The notes under the pieces are model-generated. The model was not told the origin of the DNA. It saw nothing but the letters and a program-made list of their open reading frames with translations, and searched no databases. The translations under genes and the position numbers were made by a program. Below are positions 1 to 9,764 of a stretch of DNA of 64,000 nt, in pieces. The stretch comes from Glycine soja (Eukaryota; Streptophyta; Magnoliopsida; Fabales; Fabaceae). Within the stretch, counting starts at the first letter, position 1, and the number at the start of each line of letters is the position of its first letter. The stretch covers positions 28,022,975-28,086,974 of the forward strand of contig NC_041006.1 in NCBI RefSeq assembly GCF_004193775.1, written 5' to 3'.

Positions 1-1011
1 AAGTACAAGGGGACTACTTGTCCCAAGAACCATCTAAAGATGTATTGTCAGAAGATGGGGGATTACGCAAAAGATGAGGAATTGCTGATACATTCCTTCC
101 AAGAAAGTCTTACTGGGGTAGCTGTAACCTGGTACACTAACTTGGAATCTTCCCGAGTCCATTCTTGGAAGGACCTAATGGTTGCCTTTGTTAGGCAGTA
201 TTAGTACAATTTTGATATGGTTCTGGATAGGATGCAACTACAGAACATTTGCAAAAAGGGGGACGGATCTTTCAAAGAACACGCCCAAAAGGTGGAGGGA
301 TCTGGCGGCCCAAGTGGTACCCCCAATGATGGAAGGGGAGACGATGATCGTGATGGTAGACACATTATCGATACTCTACTATGAAAAGATGGTGGGCTAC
401 GCACCCTCAAAGCTTTGCGGATTTGGTCTTCGCCAGTGAAAGGATCGAAGTGGATCTGAAAAGAGGCAAATTTAATCATCCTGCTTGGACGAATGAGAAA
501 ACTGGGGCAAATAAAGAGGGTGAGGATGAGGGAGAAACCCATGTTGTGACTGCCATCCCTGTACGGCCAAGTTTCCCACCAACCCAACAATGTCATTACT
601 CAGCCAATAACAAACCTCCTCCTTACCCACCACCCAGTTATCCACAAAGGCCATCCCTAAATCAACCACAAAGCCTGTCTACCGCACTTCCAATGACGAA
701 GACCACCTTTAGCACAAACCAAAAAACACCAACCAAGAAATGAATTTTGCAGCGAGAAAGCCTGTAGAATTCACCCCAATTCCAGTGTCCTATGCTGACT
801 TGCTCCCATATCTACTTGATAATTCAATGGTAGCCATAACCCTAGCCAAGGTTCATCAACCTCCATTTCTCTGAGAATACGACTCGAACGCAACGTGTGT
901 TTGTCACGGAGAAGCCCCGGGGCGTTCCATTGAGCATTGTAGGGCTCTGAAGCGTAAGGTGCAAGGTCTAATTGATGCGGGCTAGCTGAAATTTGAGGAG
1001 AATTGCGTGTA
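1..1011 (+). pseudogene. Ty3/gypsy (Ogre-like) gag relic
   Basis: Decayed gag of a Ty3/gypsy retrotransposon; Gag forms the particle that packages element RNA. The reading runs from base 1 in frame 1 (ESLTGVAVTWYTNLESSRV, the usual gypsy Gag core), meets a TAG near 202, moves to frame 2 around 290-400 (RWRDLAAQVVPPMMEGE), then to frame 3 for 400-740 (FADLVFASERIEVDLKRGK, then a proline/glutamine-rich stretch). It ends near 1011 after a Cys/His segment around CVCHGEAPGRSIEHC. At least two frameshifts and several stops make it non-functional. The start lies outside the window. It probably belongs to the same element as the LTR at 8111-9764, but this is inferred from order and orientation only. 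Confidence 0.8.
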
Positions 1012-1377
1012 AATCCTGACATTGACAAGAGATGCCACACATGGGGCAATTTTGAAAGCTGTTGTTAGATGTCTCTAATGACTCACCAGGATTTTCAACT
1101 TTCACCGGAATTGGGTGCAAGCCATTGGTCTATTTGGTCAAGCGACCTGTGACCATTCAATCAGAGGTTACTCGTCTTGCACGTTGGCGGGGCTGCCGTA
1201 AAACAACAAATAAAGCTCAAAACAAATAAGTTTCAAAATAAAAATAAAAAAGGGAGTTCAAAAAGAAAGAAAAAAAAATCATTTGATTGACTGTGTTTTC
1301 AAGACATTCATGTGACCTCATTATATCATTCCGGAAAGTTTGTCTTTTTAGAGAGAAGTGAGTTATCAAGAATAGGA
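1012..1377. other. No gene seen; A-rich spacer
   Basis: No readable protein. An A-rich run lies at about 1200-1275. It may be internal retroelement sequence whose pol region has been lost. Confidence 0.4.
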
Positions 1378-2220
1378 TGTTGGATAAATGGCCTTAGTTA
1401 CCTTAAGAAAAGGGGGGGGGGGGGGTTGAATTAAGATACGAAGATTATTCCCCAATTAAACTTTCACTCTCTCTTTTCGAATTAACAATGCACACAGGGA
1501 TAACCCTTCCCTTGTGTTCAGGAATCCTCTACAACAAGAGACCCACGGTTTCTTAATCCCTTTTCAGAAATAAGAAGAAGGGAAGAAGAGGTCTCTCGTA
1601 AAAGAGGTAGATTGTAAAATGAAGATCAATAAAAAATTCCTTATCGAATATGCAAGTGGTTGACCAAGGAATCTTTTTGAGAGGATAAGACATTTCAGTT
1701 CAGAAAAACTCTTGATCTTTCGAGAGGATAAAAATGTTTGGGCAATGAAAACTCTCTTTAAAACATTTGAATGGCCGTTCATAAAACATTTGAATAGATA
1801 TGTCTCTTGGAAATTATTTTCTGAAAATCCCCTCTGGTAATCAATTACAAGACTTATGTAATCGATTACAGGTTTTAAAAATTTGAATTAAAACATTTTT
1901 AACTGCTGGTAATCGATTACCAGAGAGAAAATCTCAATTTGAAATGATAGAATTCTTTGGTCAAACCTTTTGTTTGTTTCAATTTGGAAACCTTCCTAAA
2001 GATTCTAAGAGATCAAACTTAATCATATGTCTTGATTTTCTTGGATTCTAGTCTTGAATAAAACTTAGAAGCACTTGATCCTTTAGCATCATCAAGACAT
2101 CAAAACATCTTGCTTCTACATAGGAGTCATTTGACTTAATCCATCAACTGAAAAATCCTTCAACTATTTCTCGTCCTTGGAAAATTCTTTTTGCAAGAAT
2201 CAACTGCTTCTTTCATTCTT
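1378..2220 (+). repeat. LTR-like repeat with GTAATCGATTAC palindromes
   Basis: The stretch opens with TGTTGGATAAATGG and carries a poly-G tract followed by GGTTGAATTA, a sequence also seen in LTR-like DNA near 42150 and, in reverse, near 12215. Variants of the palindrome GTAATCGATTAC occur three times at about 1840-1925. No matching second copy or target duplication was found, so LTR identity and ends are uncertain. Confidence 0.3.
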
Positions 2221-2471
2221 CCTCACTACGAGGTCGTGAAAACAAGACAACACTTGGTACCTCTAAGCCCTACACTGGGGCAACGAAAGGCACCATGCAA
2301 AAACCTCAAGCGAACCTAGGGGCAGATTAGAAGTTCTCACCCAATAGGTTCCCTCCTACAAGGTCATGACAAAAGACAACGATTGGTACCTCAAAGCCTT
2401 ACACTGGGGCAATGAGGGGCACCGTGCATGAGCCTCAAGTGAACATAGGGGCCGATCAAAAGTTCTCACCC
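2221..2471 (+). repeat. Two-copy tandem repeat, about 129 bp period
   Basis: Two similar blocks share TTGGTACCTC, ACACTGGGGCAA, GGCACC and AAGTTCTCACCCA in the same order. TTGGTAC occurs at 2254 and again at 2383, giving a 129-bp period. The copies differ at many sites, so the duplication is old. No coding potential was seen. Confidence 0.75.
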
Positions 2472-2939
2472 ATCGATGTTTTTAACAAAAAAAGGGGGAC
2501 AAACCCTAGGATTTCAATGGATTGATCAAACATCAAACGACTCCATTGCCGTCACTCCAAAATGGTCAAGTGACTAAATCAAACAGAACACACACTCTGA
2601 GGGAGTTCCCGGAGAGATTTGCAAAAAGATAGGATGAGGTTGCATGAATTATCACCTCTTTCAAAAGGACAGTCAATCTGTGTTTTCCAAAAAAAATTAA
2701 ATCAAAATCACAAAATAGGGAAAGAATGTCATGAACATTGTACAACTTTCCATTACATTGCATTGGTTCATATGAAGTCCGCATTTACCAAATTTCACGA
2801 CAAAGGTTGCATGCATCTGCATCCCTAAAAATTATGTTAACTGCATAGATTTCCTACATCTAATATCCAGTCGTGTGGATTTGGGATGACCGATCCTCTC
2901 GATGAGTCGATCTCTTGCTTTCTCATAAGGGTGAACCCT

Positions 2940-3830
2940 TGGGTACTAGTACCCTCACCTTTAGAGGACTACACGTCCTCGCCTTGAGAGGGCTACCCGC
3001 CCACGCCTTGGGTACTAGTTACCCTCACCTTCAGAGGATTGCGCGTCTTCACCTTCGTAGGGCTACACGCCCTCGCCATCAGAGGACCACACGTCCTCAC
3101 CTTTAGAGGGCTACACGCCCTTGCCATCAGAGGACTGCATGTCCTCACCTTCAGAGGGCTACACGCCCTCGCCATCAAAGGACTGCATGTCCTCACCTTC
3201 GTAGGGCTACACGCCCTCGCCATCAGAGGACCACACGTCCTCACCTTTAGAGGGCTACACGCCCTTGCCATCAGAGGACTGCATGTCCTCACCTTCAGAG
3301 GGCTACACGCCCTCGCCATCAGAGGACTACACGTCCTTGCCTTTAGAGGACTACACGTCCTTACCTTCAGAGGATTACACGTCCTCGCCTTCAAAGGGTC
3401 ATGTACCTTCGTAGGGCTACACGCCCTCACCTTTAGAGGACTACACGTCCTCGCCAACAGAGGGTTGCACGCCCTCACCTTGAGAGGACTACACGTCCTC
3501 GCCAACAGAGGGCTGTACGCCCTCACCTTTAGAGGACAACACGTCCTCGCCAACAGAGGACTGCACGCCCTCACCTTGAGAGGACTACACGTCCTCACCA
3601 ACAGAGGGCTGTGCGCCCTCACCTTGAGAGGACTGCACGTCCTCGCCAACAGAGGGCTGCACGCCCTCACCTTGAAGAGGACTACACGTCCTCGCCAATA
3701 GAGGGCTGCACACCTTCACCTCCAGAGGACTACACATCCTTGCCTTGAGAGGGCTGCACGCCCTCACCTTTAGAGGGCAACGTGTCCTCATTTTCAGTGT
3801 GCTCCACATCTGCACCTTAAGAGAATTTAA
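2940..3830 (+). repeat. 24-bp minisatellite of hairpin units
   Basis: About 36 units of 24 bp. Two main unit types alternate: GAGGACTACACGTCCTC and GAGGGCTACACGCCCTC. Each can fold into a 6-bp stem with a TACAC loop. The unit is a multiple of three, so long open frames exist on both strands (8-residue repeats such as FRGLHALA), but these are by-products of the repeat. A 144-bp higher-order block (six units) beginning TTCGTAGGG occurs at 3054 and 3198 with near identity. The array lies inside the gypsy element, upstream of the plant-transposon-domain relic. Confidence 0.95.
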
Positions 3831-3879
3831 GGTCCTCTGTCCTTAAATGCTTAACCAAGACTTGCACTCCCGGTTAAGG

Positions 3880-4620
3880 GACCAGTAGTTTCCTTTTAAT
3901 GGTTCCTGGGCCACCCCCTGATATTGGAGGAGGGCCAACTGTGCGAGCACAACCAGAGAGGGAGGCTATCACACAGCTACTATGCATACCGGGGCAAGAT
4001 TTCACCCGTGCCACTGCAAAGAGACAAGTGCGGACCATGCGCACCAACATGACCACTCTTACACAGATATAGATGACATTGCTACTTAGCAACATTCTGC
4101 CCAGCGACCACAATGCCAATCTCCCCCTGCAAAAGTATAAGTTGGTCTGTGTCGTCCCGACATGGGTAGGTATGCATTATTTCCAACTAATTTCTAATGC
4201 CATCTACTATTTGCAGGGATCGTGCCCACAAGACACCCAGTGGACCCGGAAAAGTCCAACAGGGCCCTGGGGTTTCCAGCTCTGGTTACGGGCCTCTATC
4301 AGTCCTACAGGGTGCCCGTACCCCCCCGGCAAGGTCACGTCATCATAGGTAAGTATGCACATCGCTCAACTGATTTCTGATTTCATCTATTGTTTGCAGG
4401 GATCGCGACTGCAAGACACCTAGTGGACCCGAAGAAGTCCAACAGGGTCTTGGAGTTGTCAAGCTCTAATTACGGGTCTCTGTCAGTTCTACGGAGTACC
4501 TGTCACCTCCAGCAAGGTCATTAGGCCCCACATTAACCGGGCTTTCATCAAGAAGTACTGCGCCCCCAGACGGGCGCAGGGCGAGACACCACAGTAGCAT
4601 TGGGATGGCCGGTAGCGGGT
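3880..4620 (+). pseudogene. Plant-transposon-domain relic (PF20167-like)
   Basis: Decayed coding sequence of a kind often found in legume gypsy elements and annotated as a putative plant transposon protein; its biochemical role is not known to me. Readable parts are MTLLLSNILPSDHNANLPLQ at 4073-4132, TRHPVDPEKSNRALGFPAL at about 4230-4280 and INRAFIKKYCAPR near 4535-4573, in different frames. The central part is duplicated in tandem: 4165-4330 and 4337-4520 both contain the TTGCAGGGATCG...AAGACACC...GTGGACCC...AAGTCCAACAGGG pattern, with about 180-bp spacing. Frameshifts and stops rule out a product. The domain assignment is from memory of the family and needs a profile search. Confidence 0.6.
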
Positions 4621-6520
4621 AATAGACACACCGCCACCACCTCTAGAGTTCACCTCAGCTCATCCACAAAAAGGTTAGAGCGTTGCCTATGACACATGGC
4701 CGACCAATGGGCGACCAAGTCCAAAGCCAAAGGTAAGCAAAGTACTAGGTCCATGACCGACAAATCATTAGGCGTCCAGCTCAAGACGTTAAAGAAGCGC
4801 TACTAGGAGGCAACCTAGTAACTTTTAAATTTCTGCTTGCTATTTGATCACCTTTTGTTTCTCAAGCCATATTGGGACACACCTAGTTGCTCATGATCCT
4901 AAGAATTTAAATAAAACGAGCACAAGCTCGGAAGGTAGTCATACCTCACAAAATATATATATGTATGTTTAGGTAGCAAGATACCTTGGATATGCATGTA
5001 TATAGCAAAAATACCTCACAAAAATATACACATGTTTAGGTAGCAAGATACCTTAGATATGCATGTATATAGCAAAATACCTCATGAAAAAAAAGGGGAA
5101 AAAAACAAAAACAAACGAGAAAAAGAAATGAACAAATGAAAAAACAAAAAAGAGAAAAAAGAAAAATAAGTTGTCTAGCTGAAAAACCAACATGCTTTTG
5201 AAAAGAGATGACTTCCAACTTTTCTTTGAAAAAATTCACTAATCATAACTAGTTTTTGAAAAGTGTGTATACACCTGAAAGGTGAATGCTGTGAAATTTT
5301 CCCGAGTACCCGAAATGGACTCAGATGAATGCACAAATTGATAAAAGAACATATTTTGGAAACATTGGGTTGATTTAAAATAAAGGAAATGAATCCTGAG
5401 CCCTAGCATCACATGACCATAAAAATTTGACACTTGAGTGTCCACATAGGTGCATGCATGACCAATTTTGCATAAAGTTTCCAAATCATCATTTTTGCAT
5501 TTGTGTCATGGAAATAATGTGGGGGATCCCTTTTTATCCTTGAGCCAAACCAAACCCTGACATGTATCATGTCTAGCCATTCTACAAGTCTTGAGCCAAA
5601 ATCCTGACTCACCATAAACCTTGACCCAGGGTGAGAATGTCCATCCTTACCCTCGGAAGCAAAAAAAGAAAAGAAGGAAAATTTCCAATCAAAGAGAAAG
5701 CAAAAAAAAGGAAAGAAGGAAAATTTCCAATCAAAGAGAAAGCAAAAAAGAAAAGAAAGGAGATTCCCAATCAAAGAGTGGGAGAAAGCAAAAAGAAAAG
5801 AAAGAAAATTCCCAATCAAAGAATGGGAGAAAGAAAAAAAAGAAAAGGAAGAAGAAGAAGGAAAGAAAGCTCCTGATCAAGGTCAAAGAAACCAGAAGAA
5901 ATGTGCAGAGAGGCCTTTGGACCGGACAATATCTGAACAATACAGAATTGTCACCAAATGAACAAAAAGAAGAAAAGGAAACCGCGACCTAAAATGGTCT
6001 TCTCCCTTTAATTGCCAACGAAAATCTTGTGCGCTAGCGACTTTTTCGCCCCGCACTAAACAAAAACAGAAAAGGAAAAAGCCAACAAAAAATCAAAAGC
6101 CAAAAACACACAAAAGCCGGAAAACCCACCAAAAGAACCCATTTCCAAGGGAAGTCCTATTGATCCATGATCACGCATGTAATTTTTGATTTGATAGGAA
6201 ATAATTTGCAAAATCAAGTCATGACATATCTATGGTTCGGAATTAGGATAAAACACTTACCTGTGTGAGATTGATACACTTTGAGTGGATTTCTTCTATT
6301 TTTGTCGAACCCAGTGTTTCCTCTAAATGGTCATTTAGAAACGAAATGCTAACATCCAAAATCTCATTTATGGTTATGGGGGATTTCATCAACATACTCT
6401 CCTTCCCCGGTAGACGCATTGTTTTTCACTCAGAAAAGCATATGCTGCTCTAATAAGTTGGAATATTTGTCTCTTTGCTAAAGCATGTTTGCATTTTAGT
6501 GGAGAAAACACCGAGATTTT
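4621..6520. other. Gypsy 3' region: low-complexity tandem blocks
   Basis: No gene was recognised. 4970-5095 holds two copies of a roughly 64-bp unit containing GGTAGCAAGATACCTT and ATGCATGTATATAGCAAAA. 5640-5900 is a purine-rich array of roughly 43-bp units containing AAAATTTCCAATCAAAGAG or close variants. Open frames through it (5621-5992 on plus, 5731-5940 on minus) are lysine-rich or phenylalanine-rich and show no domain. I read it as the long untranslated 3' part of the retroelement. Confidence 0.6.
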
Positions 6521-6529
6521 TTCAAGTCT

Positions 6530-6610
6530 CACAAGTTATCCAGAACTACGTAGGTCTGAGTTCCTCATTGGAGGATACGTAGGAGCAAGAGCCTCGCTTT
6601 TGTCGACCAC
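6530..6610 (+). repeat. CTACGTAG stem-loop module, copy 1
   Basis: Contains ACTACGTAGGTCTGA, then CCTCATTGGAGG (a short stem) and ATACGTAGGAGCAA. The outer CTACGTA and TACGTAG can pair around the inner CCTC/GAGG stem. The same module recurs at 6778-6860 and inside each gypsy LTR of this family in the window. Confidence 0.8.
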
Positions 6611-6777
6611 ACCACCTTTTGTTACCATGACCCCAGATCTGGTAACCCGTGGAGACACCTTACGGTTATCCGCACCTCGTCATTCAGTGACCCCAAGTGT
6701 GATTGATGAGCAAAGGCCAATGTGGTCATCTACGCCCTTTCCAGAGATGTCAGCATCTTCTGGTGGAGATTTTTTCA

Positions 6778-6860
6778 AGTCTCACAAGTTATCTAGAACT
6801 ACGTAGGTCTGAGTTCCTCATTGGAGGATACGTAGGAGCAAAAGCCTTGCTTTTGTCGGC
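6778..6860 (+). repeat. CTACGTAG stem-loop module, copy 2
   Basis: Near-identical second copy of the module at 6530-6610, about 248 bp downstream, ending in GTAGGAGCAAAAGCC before the 128-bp array begins. Confidence 0.8.
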
Positions 6861-6889
6861 CGCCCCACAAGATCTGTCATACTGACCCT

Positions 6890-7830
6890 GAGGTCATGTG
6901 ACACGCGGAGACAAAATTTGGTCATTCCGCACCCCTTTGCCATTCAGACACAGTCGTGTCCGATGGCGCACAGAGACAAAATTTGGTCATTCTGCACCCT
7001 TTGTCATCCAGAGGCGGCGGGCCCGATGACATGCGGAGACAAAATTTGGTCATTCCGCACCCCTTTGCCATTCAGACACAGTCGTGTCCGATGGCACACA
7101 GAGACAAAATTTGGTCATTCTGCACCCTTTGTCATCCATAGGCGGCGGGCCCGATGACACGCGGAGACAAAATTTGGTCATTCCGCACCCCTTTGCCATT
7201 CAGACAAAGCCGTGTCCGACGGCGTGCAGAGACAAAAATTGGTCATTCTGCACCCTTTGTCATCCAGAGGCGGTGGGCCCGATGACACGCGGAGACAAAA
7301 TTTGGTCATTCCGCACCCCTTTGCCATTCAGACACAGTCGTGTCCGATGGCACGCAGAGACAAAATTTGGTCACTCTGCACCCTTTGTCATCCAGAGGCG
7401 GCGGGCCCGATGACACGCGGAGACAAAATTTGGTCATTCCGCACCCCTTTGTCATTCAGACACAGTCGTGTCCGATGGCGCGCAGAGACAAAATTTGGTC
7501 ATTCTGCACCCTTTGTCATCCAGAGGCGGCGGGCCCGATGACACGCGGAGACAAAATTTGGTCATTCTGCACCCGTTTGCCATTCAGACACAGTCGTGTC
7601 CGATGGCACGCAGAGACAAAATTGGTCATTCTGCACCCTTTGTCATCCAGAGGCGGCGGGCCCGATGACATGCGAAGACAAAATTTGGTCATTCCGCACC
7701 ACTTTGTCATTCAGACACAGTCGTGTCCGATGGCACGCAGAGACAAAATTTGGTCATTCTGCACCCTTTTGTCATCCAGAGGCGGCGGGCCCGATGACAC
7801 GCGGAGATTTACATTATCTTCCGCACTCAC
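6890..7830 (+). repeat. 128-bp tandem array with covarying hairpins
   Basis: About seven copies of a 128-bp unit; the equivalent ATG falls at 6956, 7084, 7212, 7340, 7468 and 7596, exactly 128 bp apart. Each unit has two related halves. One carries GCGGAGACAAAATTTGGTC followed by ATTCCGC; the other carries GCAGAGACAAAATTTGGTC followed by ATTCTGC. In both halves the flanks pair (GCGGA/TCCGC and GCAGA/TCTGC). Overlapping open frames read by all copies are by-products of the repeat. It lies just upstream of the polypurine tract and 3' LTR, in the non-coding 3' part of the gypsy element. Confidence 0.95.
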
Positions 7831-8089
7831 AAGATCTGTCATACTGACTTTTGAGTCACGCTGACGGGCGGAAATACCCGAGTGGTTATCCGTATAAACA
7901 TTCTTTTGCTATCTGTAAGACAGAACGCTTGATAGCATGCAGAGACTGACATCGTCTTCTGCACCTTTTGTTCCCTCGGGAACAACAAGTCATTTGCATG
8001 TGGAGATTTTATGGTCACCTGCGACTCTCGTCAAATCGAGAGGAACGAAATTAGTGTCTTATCTTTACTTTCCTTTTATCTCCAATAAA

Positions 8090-8110
8090 AGACAAGTAAA
8101 GAGGGGCAAC
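8090..8110 (+). other. Polypurine tract of the gypsy element
   Basis: AAAGAGGGGCAAC directly precedes the LTR start TGTCATACCC. A purine run immediately 5' of an LTR is the usual primer site for plus-strand DNA synthesis, and it identifies the following LTR as the 3' one. Confidence 0.75.
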
Positions 8111-8526
8111 TGTCATACCCTAATTTCGTTCGGGGACCTTTGCTTGATGACATACGACTTTTCTTTGGTCCTTGTGAGGTGCTTGGCACCCATCATTAGG
8201 CAATTTGTGAAATTCCAGGACATGCCGGAAAACCAAAAAAATATTGATGCACAATCCGTAAGTTTCCGTGACACACCGGAAATCAAATGGAAGCATCGTT
8301 GCATAATTAAGTGAGGTTCCGTAACATTCCGTAAGTCAAAAAGGGGATGATTATGTAATCCACAAGGTTCCGTAACATTATGGAAAGAAAACAAGTATCG
8401 TTACGAAATTCGTAAGTTTCCGTAACTTTACGAAAAAAGAATCACCAAAAAAAGCAAAGGGGGTGTACTTAGTAAAAATGGGGGTGCAAATAGCAACCAG
8501 GCCCACTTGGGCCCTCCAGTATATTC

Positions 8527-8597
8527 CTCCAGAAGGCTGTTGCTTCTGGAGGAAGCAACCTGGCTCGCCTGGGCGAGCTGAGCTCGCCTGGGCGAGC
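8527..8597 (+). promoter_or_regulatory. Three hairpins upstream of the LTR TATA box
   Basis: CCTCCAGAAG pairs with CTTCTGGAGG (8527-8552). GCTCGCCTGGGCGAGC, a 7-bp stem with a 2-base loop, occurs twice, at 8563-8578 and 8582-8597. They end about 28 bp before the TATA box. A regulatory role is inferred only from position. Confidence 0.5.
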
Positions 8598-8625
8598 TGG
8601 GCGGCAAGCACCTCCCCTATTTTGC

Positions 8626-8633
8626 TATAAATA
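8626..8633 (+). promoter_or_regulatory. LTR TATA box
   Basis: TATAAATA in a GC-rich setting, inside the LTR at the position expected for the retroelement promoter. The reverse-strand solo LTR at 43122-45139 has the same motif. Confidence 0.7.
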
Positions 8634-9764
8634 GGGGAGGAAGTGAAGAAGAAAAGGGTTCAGCCCCTTAGGCACTTCTCTCTCTTTCGAATTTTCTTGG
8701 AAAAATTGTTTCCGTGAAGAAAATCTAAGCCGAGGCGCTTCCGAAACGTTTCCGTAACGTTTTCCGTGAGGAATTTCGCAAAGGTTTCGACCGTTCTTCG
8801 ACGTTCTTCATCGTTCTTCGATCTTCAACGGGTAAGTACCTTGAACCAAGCTTTTCGATTCATTCTATGTGCCTGTGGTGGTCCACATTGTGTTTTGTGT
8901 ATTTCTATTCTCGTTTCATTTACTTTTTATACCCCCTTTTGACGTGCTTAAGCCATTTTACTTAAGTCATTTCTCGCTTAACTTAAAAATAAAATAAATT
9001 TCCACCGAACGTTTGAATTGTATTATCCGTTAACTTCGGTTAAAATGAATTCTGACCGTTCGGTCGTGCCGTAACCACGTTGGAAATCAAAAAGAGGTAA
9101 AAAATAATATAATAATAAAAAAACATCTTTTAGTAAAATAAAGCGGAAAATCAATCGGACGTTTTCTCTTTGGGATTTCTCGTTCTTAATCGAATTGACT
9201 AATAACCAAGGTGAAACTAAGGCTAAAATCAATTCGTCTAGTCAAGCTCGTCCACAAAAATAGGTTTTTGAAGTTTGTCATTTCAATTTCTTACTAAGTA
9301 AAATGGGTCATTTTTAAGGTCCAACGCCTTAAAATGATCACCTCTTAAGTAAAAAGAGAATCACTTGATAGGAAAGAACTACGTAGGTCTGATTTCCTCA
9401 TCGCAAATTGAGGAATACGTAGGAGCAAAGGGAAACACCCTTGTCGACCACAAAAAAGGAAAAAATATAAAAAGGGTATAAAGGATATAAGTACATAAAA
9501 GGGAACTAAAAATCAAAGTCATGTTTGCACATTCGATTAAAGGCTGCCGTCCCTTGTGACGGACGTGTGGGGTGCTAATACCTTCCCCGTGCGTAAATAC
9601 AACTCCCGAACCTTTTACTTAAAAGTTCGTAGATCGCGTCTTTTCCGGTTTTTCCGACGTTTTCCTCAAATAAACGTTGGTGGCGACTCCGCGCGTATTC
9701 CTTTCATGGAACACGCATCCCGCGAGTCTCGCGTCACCCTCCCGCCGAAGGGTAGGTTGCGACA

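Larger units (their letters stand above)
8111..9764 (+). mobile_element. 3' LTR of an Ogre-like gypsy element
   Basis: A 1,654-bp LTR from TGTCATACCCTAATTTCG to GGTAGGTTGCGACA, with the TG...CA ends typical of LTRs. A polypurine tract precedes it. Inside are a TATA box (8626-8633), three hairpins just upstream of it, and the CTACGTAG stem-loop module (about 9377-9435). A minus-strand LTR of the same or a sister family is at 43122-45139 and a 3' fragment at 52880-53447. The partner 5' LTR is not in the window, so no target duplication can be checked. Confidence 0.85.

Noticed and set aside
2993..3701. Long open frames on both strands (220 and 225 residues) in the minisatellite
   Set aside because: A 24-bp unit without stops keeps all copies open in any frame; the proteins are pure 8-residue repeats on both strands, with no start context or domain.
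5621..5992. Lysine-rich open frames as a nuclear protein
   Set aside because: They read a purine-rich tandem array of about 43 bp inside retroelement sequence.
6890..7830. Regular spaced repeats resembling a CRISPR array
   Set aside because: The whole 128-bp unit is repeated with no unique spacers, and the setting is a plant retrotransposon.
6918..7864. Series of overlapping 60-174 residue open frames at 6900-7860
   Set aside because: They restart every 128 bp with the tandem unit and read the same text; they are by-products of the repeat.
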